64,000 bases of DNA from Sphaerolaimus hirsutus (GCA_964036195.1 OZ038452.1:10658704-10722703), one strand, 5' to 3'. Shown: positions 61,101 through 63,394, counted from the first letter of the stretch. The notes: generated from the sequence alone by a model not told the origin. Translations and numbers: made by a program.

Positions 61101-62985
61101 AAATTGCAAAAAATAGTTGAAAATAGGTAAATAACGCATGAAATAGTTAATCCGAAGGTTTAAATGGTGACAATAGCATGAAAATTAGTGATTTTTAGTG
61201 AAATTTGGGCAAAATTCCTAAATAATACTCACTTTTCCATTTTCAGGGGGGGAAAGTATTTCACTCATGTTTACTCACGTGTAAAAGAAAAAACTTTAAC
61301 TTTACGTCTTCTGTACTCAGGAGGTGAGTAAAAAATAAATAGTTTACGTTTACGTATACTTTGAAAAAAGTTTGGTACTTTTAACAACTCTGCAGCGCAG
61401 TGGATGTAGCGCGGCTGGCATGAGCTCGGGACAGTGGACGCCAGAGGAGGACGACAATGAGACCAGCGCCGGTTCATTGAAGCCGCCGCACATTGGCAGG
61501 CGCCAGATTGGGCTCGAATCAATGTGGCACCAACCATGCCTATTTACGTTTTCTGCGCGCAACAATTTTGAAGCATTTTGATCTTCCCGGTGTGAATTTG
61601 GATCAATTTCGATGAAGACACAAAAATATTCATGTAATAGACAACACCTGGGGGCAGTCCGAGATCCTGTAAAATGCCCTGTAAAATGTAAAATGTCATG
61701 CAAAGAGTCAAAAAAGTCACGTAAAATGCCCTGCAAAGTGGGTTGCCATTTTGCAGGGCATTTTACGTGACTTTTGACACTTTCCATGAGATTTGACATT
61801 TTACCGGGCATTTTATAGTGTCTGGGATTGGCACCAGAATCCGTCTCGAATAGTCGAACTAAATACAAATAGGTAGTCAATATCCAGCCACATTGATCGA
61901 GCCCCCCGGCAGTGGCGCAGGGGCTCGTTCGACATAACCGACACGGTCAATCAATTTCTATCGAGCCCTTCGCCGGCTCATTCGCACCACGCGGCCACTC
62001 TAGTTCCCGGTAATCCGGGCAGATTTCTGTGCCGCTCGCCCGTCGCGCCGCAGTGCAACAGCGGCGGTGCGATGCAGCATGATGAAAGCGACCACGAAGG
62101 GGATGGGGCCGATGATGAGGGGAAGGGTGACAGTGCCGGTCGGTGTGGATTGTGGACGTGGTGGCGTTTTATTGAGGTTTCTTTTATGAAGCTGCAGTTT
62201 ATAGAAAGTGACCGCACTGGGGGCAGTCCCAGGCCCTGTAAAATGTAAAATGTCATGTAAAATGCCCTGCAAAACGGAGTTGTTATTTTGCAAGGCATCC
62301 ATCTTACATGAAATTTGACACTTTACGTGACATTTTACAGGGCATTTTACAGGGTCTGGTATTGGCACCTGATCTTGCCAATGGTAGTCGCCACTCCACT
62401 GACATTTTCCAATAGCGCAATATGGTTCAGTATTTACTTACAATTGAGATTGATTTAGCTGTTGATGTATTATTTCGATCAAACATTGCATTATCCACGA
62501 CAATCTTCACAGCCAAATTATTTCCTCAAATCCATCCTGCCACAAAAAAACCGGCTTTCGCAGCGGCAAGTGCCGCGCCGCCCGGCCCTCCCGCCTCAGC
62601 GGTCCGTTTAGCCCAAGTGCTCACAGCGAACGCGCGTCGCAACTGGGCCCTTCTAGCGGCGGACATGGGCACGACCACCTCGACGGCGCCGTACGGCCAG
62701 AGCGACGTCAGACAGGACTACAGCTATTCCAGCGTGGGGCTGCAGGGCCACGCGCAGTCGCAGGTGTCCCACGGCGGCAACATGGACCCGCACCTGGACG
62801 GGGCTGGGCAGCCGGGGTTTGGATTTGGCTGCCTCATGTCTGGAAGGATGGCAGTTGTGTCGCCCAAGTGTGCTATGGTTTTTTTGGGATTGACGATTTT
62901 TGCACTGCCGTTTGTGGTGGGTGCGTTCGTACTGGCGTATGCGACGGTTTCGCAGTATTTTACACTTTCCAAACATACTATGTAA
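7144..62985 (+). CDS. 20-exon gene for an unrecognised low-complexity, tail-anchored membrane protein (about 1287 aa)
   Basis: Proposed join: 7144-7348, 7612-7701, 7968-8171, 17457-17524, 17705-17834, 19623-19764, 20616-20826, 21160-21319, 36899-37029, 37227-37340, 48532-48624, 50542-50700, 51295-51503, 56633-56875, 56966-57305, 57653-57963, 58216-58531, 61396-61523, 61888-62138, 62627-62985. All 19 introns are GT-AG, all phases agree, and the sum is 3864 nt. Exons show strong G/C bias at third codon positions, unlike the AT-rich introns. The N terminus is not a signal peptide; an acidic patch (DEDVDGDVEDDDEANF) follows. Most of the protein is disordered-looking, with Ala, Gly, Gln and His runs. 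One hydrophobic helix sits at about residues 1251-1274 with roughly 13 residues after it, which suggests a tail anchor. I do not recognise the family. The model is inference from splice signals and codon use. Individual donor choices, and the join of exons 13 and 14, are the weakest points. Confidence 0.72.
7612..7701 (+). CDS. Exon 2
   Basis: Acceptor ctcaccacag precedes the exon and donor CAG|GTACAG follows. It is phase 1 to phase 1, 90 nt, reading PGSVMNLLCVPQSPMVAV followed by a basic RRRR patch. The third-position G/C bias supports this frame. Confidence 0.68.
7968..8171 (+). CDS. Exon 3
   Basis: Acceptor cttcattcag and donor TCGG|GTGGCG bound a phase 1 to phase 1 exon. It reads ARDSYLDAPPSPFAEE, then SRSDLLDIRWTVRGRN and ALRHHLAES. 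This is one of the more complex, less repetitive stretches of the product, so it is a good part for homology searching. Confidence 0.72.
8398..8662. repeat. CTTCAC/GTGAAG palindromic array
   Basis: About twenty GAAGTG or CACTTC words in both orientations with no fixed period. It fills the region between exon 3 and the first introner copy. Confidence 0.55.
8685..8906 (-). mobile_element. Introner-family copy, antisense, in intron 3
   Basis: GGGGGCAGTACCAGATCCTG ... GGTCTGGTCTGGGATTGGCACC. Arms carry the family motifs CCCTGTAAAATG and CATTTTACAGGG. It sits just after a CTTCAC-rich array. Confidence 0.68.
9822..10151. mobile_element. Diverged poly-C/TA element
   Basis: TATATTTCCACGAAATACCC ... 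GGGTATTTCGAAAAAATACGGTA; C-runs are shorter than usual, suggesting age. Confidence 0.55.
10168..10626. mobile_element. Full poly-C/TA element
   Basis: Complete ends and the conserved interior; it is the uninterrupted relative of the 5264-6017 copy. Confidence 0.7.
10627..12050. other. Intronic sequence, nothing recognised
   Basis: Moderately AT-rich. Open frames are short and lack third-position bias. Confidence 0.5.
12060..12222. mobile_element. Short hAT-type MITE with TAGGGTGTCAAA ends
   Basis: TAGGGTGTCAAATTTCCG ... TTTTTGACACCCTA, flanked by TCCACAGC / CCCACAGC. The interior alternates TTTCCG and TTTTCC motifs. Confidence 0.7.
12345..12960. repeat. GGACCGGGACC-type repeat block
   Basis: GGTCCCGGCCGGGGACCGGG and several CCCCGACCGGGGTC units spaced by T-rich sequence, plus a hairpin CGATCACTATA...TATAGTGATCG at 12640-12668. 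Confidence 0.45.
13743..14178 (+). mobile_element. Long introner-family copy with internal duplications
   Basis: Ends are CTGCCACTCCTAGACCCTG and CAGGGTCTGGGAGTGCCCCC, flanked by ATCA. The centre (13850-13965) is a palindrome of ATCCAAATCTTA units. To its right a block containing CATTTTACAGGGTCTTTGAC is repeated about three times, so the element has grown by tandem duplication of its terminal motif. Confidence 0.62.
14459..14913. mobile_element. Poly-C/TA element, inverted interior
   Basis: TACCGTTTTTCCTCGAAATA ... GTCGAGAAAATACGGTA with the conserved interior on the opposite strand and G-runs of up to about 19. Confidence 0.65.
15155..15312. repeat. GGCGCC palindrome array
   Basis: Repeated AAGCGCCA and TTGGCGCC-type units in both orientations. 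Open frames across it give Ala/Lys/Trp-rich translations that are artefacts. Confidence 0.55.
15490..15730. mobile_element. Degenerate introner-family copy
   Basis: Contains diverged GTCATGTAAAATACCC and TTTTACATGATATTTAAC motifs and the same ATCCAAA palindrome centre as the 13743-14178 copy. The outer ends are no longer recognisable. Confidence 0.4.
15791..16124. mobile_element. Poly-C/TA subfamily with TTGCTTGAATAATC ends
   Basis: TACCGTATTTGCTTGAATAATC ... GAATTATTCAAGCAAATACAGTA. A second end type, with a different interior. Confidence 0.6.
16216..16288. mobile_element. Solitary end of an introner-family copy
   Basis: Three successive TTTACAGGGTCT motifs end in GGGACTGGCACCAG. No matching left end was found; sequence upstream is a TTTTA-rich tract. 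Confidence 0.45.
16436..17213. repeat. GGCGCC palindrome array, interrupted and cut by the assembly gap
   Basis: Dense GGCGCCAAGGGCGCC units at 16460-16692 and again at 17140-17213, where the sequence breaks into N. The intervening 16700-17130 is ordinary AT-rich sequence. Confidence 0.6.
17214..17413. other. Assembly gap (200 N)
   Basis: The exact length of 200 suggests a placeholder. It breaks a GGCGCC array 43 nt before exon 4. Confidence 0.95.
17457..17524 (+). CDS. Exon 4, directly upstream of an introner intron
   Basis: Acceptor gttgcgcgcag leads into a phase 1 exon that joins exon 3 as ...AES-D-RPRARTF. It ends CGT CAG CAG at phase 0, immediately before GTGCCAATCCC of the inserted element. 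The exon begins only 43 nt after the 200-N gap, so upstream sequence is incomplete. Confidence 0.66.
17525..17704 (+). mobile_element. Introner copy forming a complete intron (sense)
   Basis: The element starts GTGCCAATCCCAGACCCTG and ends GGGTCTGGGACTGCCCCCAG. Its two halves are inverted copies around a central palindrome (17605-17635). GT at its first base is the donor. The trinucleotide CAG occurs just before the element and as its last three bases, so the acceptor AG looks like a target duplication. Removing the 180 nt rejoins CGT CAG CAG to ATC ACG CCG in frame. Confidence 0.75.
17705..17834 (+). CDS. Exon 5, directly downstream of an introner intron
   Basis: Begins at phase 0 right after the CCCCCAG end of the element and reads ITPLVEHEPLGSLRKDAAF. 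Donor ATGG|GTGTGT gives phase 1. An earlier donor (exon end 17771, TCTG|GTGACG) has the same phase and would shorten the exon by 21 residues. Exons 4 and 5 were probably a single exon before the element inserted. Confidence 0.66.
18198..19130. mobile_element. hAT-type nonautonomous element, TSD GATTGCAG
   Basis: Ends CAGAGTTGG and CACAACTCTG are inverted, and the 8-bp duplication GATTGCAG lies at 18190-18197 and 19131-19138. An 8-bp duplication and CA-starting ends fit the hAT superfamily. The inner sequence is GTATTTACGTTTAC repeats; no transposase is seen. It was inserted into the centre of a fold-back element. Confidence 0.72.
18675..18863 (+). mobile_element. Introner-family copy inside a hAT-type element
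   Basis: GGTGCCAATCCCAGACTCTG ... CAGGGTCTGGGACTCCCCCG. It is nested in the 18198-19130 element. Flanking sequence lacks convincing coding bias, so there is no evidence that this copy is spliced. Confidence 0.62.
19395..19592. mobile_element. Fold-back, GTAAACTCA family, next to exon 6
   Basis: GCGCTGTGCACACTAGTTTA ... AGTAAACTAGTGTGTGCACCGC; shares CTGTCAACTGCAGT and AGCCGATTTATGAGTTTACC with 6266-6456. Confidence 0.68.
19623..19764 (+). CDS. Exon 6
   Basis: Acceptor acttgtccag and donor AACAG|GTCAGC bound this exon. It enters at phase 1 and leaves at phase 2, exactly what exons 5 and 7 require. It reads ASENLPIAQLIDCTPRHAG, then SDEDSPTAGAVEYYNRSF. It starts about 30 nt after a fold-back element (19395-19592). 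Confidence 0.66.
19826..20266. mobile_element. Poly-C/TA subfamily with TATACTTGAATAAG ends
   Basis: TACCGTATATACTTGAATAAG ... CTTATTCGAGGATATACGGTA. It lies in the intron between exons 6 and 7. Confidence 0.62.
20616..20826 (+). CDS. Exon 7 (Ala/Arg-rich)
   Basis: Acceptor atcacccgcag, donor GCTGCG|GTGCGC. Almost every codon ends in G or C, which fixes the frame. It reads an Ser/Ala-rich start, then PKFLDANMRAQQQLALGIA and a basic QFRRRTTFSKAAATVAAA end. Confidence 0.72.
21160..21319 (+). CDS. Exon 8 (Gln-rich)
   Basis: Acceptor cactcactcag opens the exon at phase 0 and reads YRLSSLTGVAPRTTLLAQQ, followed by a Gln/Asp/Glu stretch and HPPLHEHAGASVQSE. Donor GCGG|GTGCGT gives phase 1; an alternative AAA|GTGAAG nine bases earlier has the same phase. 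Confidence 0.68.
21540..21816. mobile_element. Degenerate poly-C/TA element
   Basis: TACTGTATTTACCGCAAATTATTC on the left, G-runs at 21709-21721 and 21771-21778, and a damaged right end GATGAAATACT. Confidence 0.45.
22484..23830. repeat. Dispersed 1.3-kb repeat, copy 1
   Basis: Bounded by CTACAAATCGCTTAACT at both ends (22477 and 23790). The core shares motifs such as the TTATATATTCCACCAGTTTA end with 51615-52866. Confidence 0.5.
23889..25099. mobile_element. Large fold-back element
   Basis: TTAGGTTGTAAACTAATGAAG ... CTTCATTAGTTTACAACCTAA with arms of roughly 600 bp. The left-arm motif AATCCCCCAGTCCCGAGATAA also occurs near 13420 and, in the 63579-64000 element, near 63850. Confidence 0.7.
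25378..25410. mobile_element. Solitary end of an introner-family copy
   Basis: CACTTTACAGGGCATGGGATTGGCACCTAG matches the right end of antisense copies, with no left partner nearby. Confidence 0.4.
26195..28545. other. Intronic sequence with weak terminal repeats
   Basis: GTGATTTATA-rich blocks near 26220-26350 and 27600-27770 face each other, with TAGCATTC at the outer edges; a very diverged element is possible. One short poly-C element (27153-27277) lies inside. Confidence 0.35.
27153..27277. mobile_element. Short poly-C/TA element
   Basis: TACTGCATTTCCTCTAAATACC ... GGTATTTCAAGGAAATATGGTA. Confidence 0.55.
28546..28710. mobile_element. MITE with GGGGCCAGTTCC ends
   Basis: GGGGCCAGTTCCACAAGTGG ... 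CCACTTGCGGAACTGGCCCC. Confidence 0.65.
28983..29370. mobile_element. Poly-C/TA subfamily element, right end unclear
   Basis: TACCGTATATTTATCTTTGAAC with several ATAACTCCCCC blocks; the right end is diverged and abuts a TTTACTC-rich fragment. Confidence 0.45.
30042..30467. mobile_element. Poly-C/TA element
   Basis: TACCGTATTACCTCGAATTA ... TATTTCGAGGTAATACGGTA, conserved interior present. Confidence 0.65.
30586..30993. mobile_element. Poly-C/TA element, close relative of the preceding copy
   Basis: Same ends and interior as 30042-30467, in the same orientation about 120 bp away. Confidence 0.65.
31103..31205 (+). repeat. Tandem duplication, about 50 bp unit
   Basis: TTCTTGTATG followed by ACATAAACATTCTGTATTAC occurs twice in a row. 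Confidence 0.5.
31206..32699. other. AT-rich intronic sequence, nothing recognised
   Basis: Several ACACATTTATG-type words but no coding signal. Confidence 0.5.
32700..33107. mobile_element. Poly-C/TA element, inverted interior
   Basis: TACCGTATTACCTCAAAATACC ... CAAGGTGATACGGTA. Confidence 0.62.
34220..34885 (+). repeat. Dispersed copy of the tRNA-Thr duplication unit
   Basis: Homologous to 38430-39085 from GCTTTTAATTGGTATGTGG through CAAGTTATGCACGTTTTTCT, with small indels. It carries the T-arm-deleted tRNA. Confidence 0.68.
34298..34361 (+). pseudogene. tRNA-Thr(AGT) pseudogene, T-arm deletion
   Basis: Acceptor GGCCGCA, D-arm and anticodon loop CTAGTAA match the copy at 39176, but eight bases of the T-arm (GAGGGTTC) are missing between two TCG repeats. 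The B-box promoter is therefore broken. Confidence 0.75.
35214..35359. mobile_element. Second copy of the AGGGTGTCAAA MITE
   Basis: AAGGGTGTCAAATTTCCG ... TTTTGACACCCTA with duplication CTTGTGAC / CTTGTGAT. It is nested in the 35098-35894 element. Confidence 0.7.
35683..35765. repeat. Small GGCGCC array
   Basis: TGGCGCTTGGCGCCATTTTG and similar units, inside a hAT-type element. Confidence 0.5.
36899..37029 (+). CDS. Exon 9, directly upstream of the second introner intron
   Basis: Acceptor cactaactgcag; enters at phase 1 and ends at phase 0 at AACCCG|GTGCCAATCCC. It reads HEFTTAPTSAAQTHRAATLD, then a Ser/Arg-rich stretch and QVTNSEICANP. A 15.6-kb repeat-filled intron separates it from exon 8. 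Confidence 0.7.
37030..37226 (+). mobile_element. Second introner copy forming a complete intron (sense)
   Basis: GTGCCAATCCCGGACCC opens the element and GGGACTGCCGCCCGGAG closes it; the inner arms are inverted repeats around a palindrome at about 37114-37140. The internal GTAAAA donor found in other copies is mutated here to TTTAAA, leaving the outer GT as the only donor-like site at this end. Removal keeps phase 0 and joins two exons with the same strong G/C third-position bias. CCCG flanks both sides. Confidence 0.72.
37227..37340 (+). CDS. Exon 10, directly downstream of the second introner intron
   Basis: Begins at GAC CTG after CGCCCGGAG and reads DLAHALGGDGDQPVAG, a poly-Ala run, then DTDGSHADGEAAALM. 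The donor ATG|GTTGGA is only moderate but keeps phase 0 with exon 11. Bases CCCG occur on both sides of the element between exons 9 and 10, and the ancestral reading was probably NPEDLAHAL. Confidence 0.66.
37551..37996. mobile_element. Poly-C/TA element after exon 10
   Basis: TACCGTATTACCTCGAAATACC ... AATTCGAGGTAATACGGTA; interior differs from the common type and has a TACATCATGTACATTGC stretch. Confidence 0.62.
38411..39165 (+). repeat. Tandem segmental duplication carrying the tRNA-Thr copies (unit about 683 bp)
   Basis: GGATGGGCATAGCATAGTG and the following tRNA promoter region occur at 38411 and again at 39094. The stretch after the tRNA, containing TCAGCGGGTCCTTGAAAAG and GGCATTTTCTTAGGCATTTT, also matches 34220-34885. 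So there are three related tRNA-containing units within 5 kb. Confidence 0.7.
38493..38568 (+). pseudogene. tRNA-Thr(AGT)-like copy with 4-nt insertion
   Basis: Same sequence as the 39176 copy, with a perfect T-stem GAGGG/CCCTC. Four extra bases follow the acceptor stem (GCATATTTAGCTC instead of GCATAGCTC), which should disrupt the core and shift the A-box spacing. Confidence 0.65.
39176..39247 (+). tRNA. tRNA-Thr(AGT)
   Basis: A 72-nt cloverleaf: acceptor GGCCGCA/TGTGGCC, D-stem GCTC/GAGC, anticodon stem TCTGT/ACAGA with loop CTAGTAA (anticodon AGT), B-box GGTTCGATTCC, and a TTTT run three bases after the end. One A-C mismatch sits in the T-stem (GAGGG/CCCCC). It is the best of three copies here and the only one with normal length. 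Confidence 0.85.
39386..40064. repeat. Inverted repeat whose left arm is cut by an assembly gap
   Basis: ACTAGCAGGATTCTCTCCGA before the N run matches the inverse at 40040-40064. The gap lies inside a hairpin, which probably caused it. Confidence 0.6.
39414..39613. other. Assembly gap (200 N)
   Basis: Also exactly 200 N, inside an inverted repeat. Confidence 0.95.
40120..40162. repeat. TA microsatellite
   Basis: Continuous TA dinucleotides of about 40 bp. Confidence 0.85.
40596..40621. repeat. Poly-G run
   Basis: GGGC followed by more than 20 consecutive G. Confidence 0.85.
40662..40806 (+). repeat. Three tandem units of about 50 bp
   Basis: Each contains GTTTAAA, CAAGCATCAAAC and a T-run. 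Confidence 0.6.
41280..41853. mobile_element. Introner-family copy split by a hAT-type insertion
   Basis: Left part (to 41381) has ACTCCCGGACCCTGTAAAATG; the right part (from 41814) has TTGACATTTTACAGGGTGC. The two halves are separated by a 432-bp element flanked by ATGCATGA. Confidence 0.58.
41382..41813. mobile_element. hAT-type element, TSD ATGCATGA
   Basis: Ends CAGGGATGTATCCAGGA and TGGATACGGCCCTG are inverted. The 8-bp duplication is exact (41374-41381, 41814-41821). Inside are G-runs, C-runs and a GGCGCC array at 41488-41566. Confidence 0.75.
42265..42450. mobile_element. Fold-back with ACATTACACCTTACAATG ends
   Basis: ACATTACACCTTACAATGAA ... TTCATTGTAAGGTGTAATGT; a related arm occurs at 28190-28260. 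Confidence 0.62.
42871..43092. repeat. GGCGCC array with TAGTGATGGAAAAGCGCC start
   Basis: Starts CTAGTGATGGAAAAGCGCCA; units GGCGCTTTTGGCGCTTGGCG alternate orientation. Confidence 0.6.
43380..43566. mobile_element. Introner-family copy
   Basis: ACAGGACCCTGTAAAGTG ... GATTTTACAGGGTGTGG with inverted arms. The outermost bases are diverged. Confidence 0.55.
43936..44144. repeat. GGCGCC array ending CTTTTTCCATCACTA
   Basis: Same units as 42871-43092; the right end is the inverse of TAGTGATGGAAAAG, suggesting that this pair is the terminal repeat of the family. Confidence 0.6.
44703..46243. mobile_element. Very large fold-back element (1.5 kb)
   Basis: CCTTTCACACCTTTTTTCTG ... CAGAAAAAAGGTGTGAAAGG. 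The arms run nearly the full length, including CGATCACTCACATCCGACC at 45012 against its inverse near 46085; the centre is near 45500. No coding sequence is visible. Confidence 0.72.
46918..47083. mobile_element. Short poly-C/TA element
   Basis: TACCGTATTTCCTCGAACTACC ... TGTCGAGGAAATACGGTA, with few C-runs. Confidence 0.58.
48142..48237. repeat. GGCGCC array
   Basis: GTGGCGCCATTGGCGCGTGG through TTTTTACATCACTAC. Confidence 0.52.
48532..48624 (+). CDS. Exon 11 (short internal exon)
   Basis: Acceptor gccccgtttag and a good donor CAA|GTGAGT bound 31 codons in phase 0. It reads IDPEAESGERDDNSSSG, then MNFFPGGVRRPPSQ. The exon is too short to stand out as an open frame; it was found from codon bias plus the splice sites. 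Confidence 0.62.
48673..48922. mobile_element. Fold-back just downstream of exon 11
   Basis: GACACAGTTTTCACCATGAC ... GTCACGGTGAAAACTAGTGTG. Confidence 0.62.
48961..50381. mobile_element. MITE with GGCGCCAATTCCGCAA ends, split by a hAT-type element
   Basis: Left part 48961-49292 and right part 50337-50381 (ACTTTGCGGAATTGGCC) rejoin as one GTGAAAAGTGAAG-rich element if 49293-50336 and one target copy are removed. Confidence 0.62.
49293..50336. mobile_element. hAT-type nonautonomous element, TSD CTTTCCAC
   Basis: CAGAGTTGCGAAAGTG ... TTTTAACAACTCTG, with an exact 8-bp duplication at 49285-49292 and 50337-50344. It interrupts an older element with ends GGCGCCAATTCCGCAA. The inner sequence is ACACTT-rich; no coding sequence. 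Confidence 0.75.
50542..50700 (+). CDS. Exon 12 (Pro/Ala-rich)
   Basis: Acceptor cccccacccag, donor GGGCAG|GTATGC, phase 0 to phase 0, 53 codons. It reads TCGDSRPGYNYHPAPTTAAA, then PFAAMAAGTGPLANRNALPP and HSGHGQ. Nearly all third positions are G or C. Confidence 0.72.
50820..50987. mobile_element. Short poly-C/TA element after exon 12
   Basis: TACCGTAAATCCTCAAATAAG, C-runs, and a right end TTACGGTAG. Confidence 0.52.
51295..51503 (+). CDS. Exon 13 (Ser/Gly/Asn-rich)
   Basis: Acceptor caccccacag and strong donor AGAG|GTGAGT. It reads TSGSMPPVSSSGGGLPNMG, a Gln/Asn-rich middle, then HDASLAQTHTFLGPADDG and SYVAER. It ends at phase 2. The splice signals here are the clearest in the gene. Confidence 0.75.
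51615..52866. repeat. Dispersed 1.25-kb repeat, copy 2
   Basis: AAACTGGTGGAAAATATAAATG at the left and CATTTAAATGTTCCACCAGTTT at the right are inverted ends. It begins shortly after exon 13. No convincing coding frame. Confidence 0.55.
53484..53693. mobile_element. Fold-back, GTAAACTCA family
   Basis: GCGCTGCACACACTATTTTA ... GTAAACTAGTGTTTGCAGCGC; internal TTTTTCAGCTTCTGAG arms. Confidence 0.68.
54794..54910. mobile_element. MITE with GGGGCCAGTTCC ends, compact copy
   Basis: TGGGGCCAGTTCCGCAAGTGG ... CACTTGCGGAACAGGCCCCA in only 117 bp. Confidence 0.68.
56633..56875 (+). CDS. Exon 14 (possible alternative start at 56616)
   Basis: As an internal exon it starts after GACTAG and reads ISYSIENCAEDIEAARAANV, then a His/Gly-rich tract and HGPAIELTLASD, ending at phase 2 with AG|GTAACC. 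The acceptor lacks a good pyrimidine tract. An in-frame ATG at 56616 (tccATGG) is preceded by an in-frame stop at about 56577, so this may instead be the first coding exon of a second gene or promoter. The frame itself is secure from codon bias. Confidence 0.62.
56966..57305 (+). CDS. Exon 15
   Basis: The acceptor ctcttttcag supplies the single base that completes the split AGA codon after exon 14. It reads IPNYPIVRTSSSRSQIL, KARNLSVIGTSISGNILTDI, VSRFGPHHISHCDGEKQ, GVKKRHSVDTEKSGNYQTYG, and a VTEADIPSPPGRTQ end. Donor CAG|GTGTAC is phase 0. This and exon 16 have the most ordinary amino-acid composition in the protein and are best suited to profile searches. Confidence 0.78.
57653..57963 (+). 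CDS. Exon 16 (Lys/Pro/Asp-rich)
   Basis: Acceptor atcgccacag, with a second phase-compatible acceptor 6 nt later. It reads APIQPVVHNHQNKPLKTPRK, SGPKLDLSPPKIQISMDSDM, then EILDWTDPPTWEMDKSDSQ and PKFGQ. Donor CAGAG|GTGTGT is phase 2. The short intron after it is mostly an antisense introner. Confidence 0.78.
57985..58171 (-). mobile_element. Introner copy, antisense, in intron 16
   Basis: The plus strand reads CGGGGGCAGTCCCAGACCC ... GATCTAAGATTGACACC, the reverse of the sense copies. It fills most of the 252-bp intron between exons 16 and 17. The plus-strand end CACCTAG supplies a second AG acceptor. Confidence 0.7.
58216..58531 (+). CDS. Exon 17 (Ala/Gln/Gly-rich)
   Basis: Acceptor tctcaatcgcag restores the split arginine codon and opens TVAFRSAPFPFHDPS. 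Then follow EPAPKFEPVAQRDNQTAAAA, CVAIGLGFDQLHGERRQQQ and a Gly-rich end. It closes CGCAGG|GTGGCT at phase 0. An earlier acceptor at the introner edge (CACCTAG, 58168-58174) opens a protein-like stretch, EKPEKLREQSFSIAER, that hits a stop after the overlap; see findings. Confidence 0.72.
58711..58900. mobile_element. Introner-family copy with 6-bp flanking duplication
   Basis: GCAATCCCAAGCCCTGTAAA ... TTTACAGGGCTTTGGATTG, flanked on both sides by CATGTG (58705-58710 and 58901-58906). It lies in the 2.9-kb intron between exons 17 and 18. Confidence 0.65.
60431..60630. mobile_element. Introner-family copy
   Basis: AGGAGCCGTGTAAAG on the left and CTTTACAGGGTTCGAGACTG plus GCACCAG on the right, with TGTCAAAT-type inverted arms. 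Confidence 0.55.
60882..61392. mobile_element. hAT-type element abutting exon 18
   Basis: CATAGTTGTTAAAACG ... TTTTAACAACTCTG, flanked by CAGTGCAG (60874-60881) and CAGCGCAG (61393-61400), a 7/8 duplication. The exon 18 acceptor AG lies inside the right duplication, three bases from the element. Confidence 0.7.
61396..61523 (+). CDS. Exon 18
   Basis: Acceptor aactctgcag, directly at the edge of a hAT-type element. It reads GCSAAGMSSGQWTPEEDDNE, then TSAGSLKPPHIGRRQIGLES. Donor TCAAT|GTGGCA is phase 2 and weak, but it joins exon 19 cleanly as an isoleucine codon. A NAG-type alternative acceptor 5 nt downstream would break the frame. Confidence 0.6.
61649..61835 (-). mobile_element. Introner copy, antisense, in intron 18
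   Basis: It begins TGGGGGCAGTCCGAGATCCTG and ends TCTGGGATTGGCACC on the plus strand, with inverted arms around a gap-free centre near 61740. It is followed by AG, giving an unused GGCACCAG acceptor. Confidence 0.7.
61888..62138 (+). CDS. Exon 19
   Basis: Acceptor caatatccag, one base before a codon boundary. It reads HIDRAPRQWRRGSFDITDTV, NQFLSSPSPAHSHHAATLVP and an acidic HDESDHEGDGADDEGKGDSA. Donor GCCG|GTCGGT is phase 1. The open frame runs on to 62250 but loses codon bias, so the donor was placed before that. Confidence 0.66.
62218..62369 (-). mobile_element. Introner copy, antisense, in intron 19
   Basis: Begins GGGGGCAGTCCCAGGCCCTG and ends CAGGGTCTGGTATTGGCACC. The open frame of exon 19 continues into its left end, so before the donor at 62139 was fixed the element could have been spliced from CT|GTAAAA. 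Confidence 0.68.
62627..62985 (+). CDS. Exon 20 (C-terminal membrane helix and stop)
   Basis: Acceptor gtgctcacag, phase 1. It reads NARRNWALLAADMGTTTST, QDYSYSSVGLQGHAQSQ, GAGQPGFGFGCLMSGRM, and then a hydrophobic helix beginning MVFLGLTIFALPFVVGAF and running about 24 residues. The last residues are SKHTM followed by TAA. A single helix this close to the C terminus fits a tail anchor or a type II protein; nothing in it identifies a family. Confidence 0.75.
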
Positions 62986-63171
62986 CAGACCTCAATTATC
63001 TATCGGTCACTTACACGCATCCGTATTGTATAAATCCTCACATTTCGTTATTTTTCTGTGAATAATACAACATTGCGGATAAGAAAAAATTATTTTTGCA
63101 TACACGTAAACATTTCGACCAAACTCGCCATAATACGCATTCCGTTTGACGCACCGCTTTTAACACAGCGT

Positions 63172-63394
63172 AGTGATGGAAAAGCGCCATGGCGCTGGCG
63201 CCTGGCGCTAGCGCCAAAGCAAAAAGCGCCATGGCGCTTTTGGCGCTTGGCGCTAAAACGCTCTTGCGCCATTGGCGCTTGGCGCCGGGATCTGAGAAAG
63301 CGCCATGGCGCTTTTGGCGCTTGGCGCCATTTTCTGGTGGCGCTATTGGCGCCTGGCGCTGGCATTTTGAATGGCGCCAAAAAAGCGCCAACCG
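63172..63394. repeat. GGCGCC array downstream of the gene
   Basis: GTAGTGATGGAAAAGCGCCA through GGCGCCAAAAAAGCGCC; nearly the same as 42871-43092. It lies about 190 nt after the stop codon. Confidence 0.6.
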
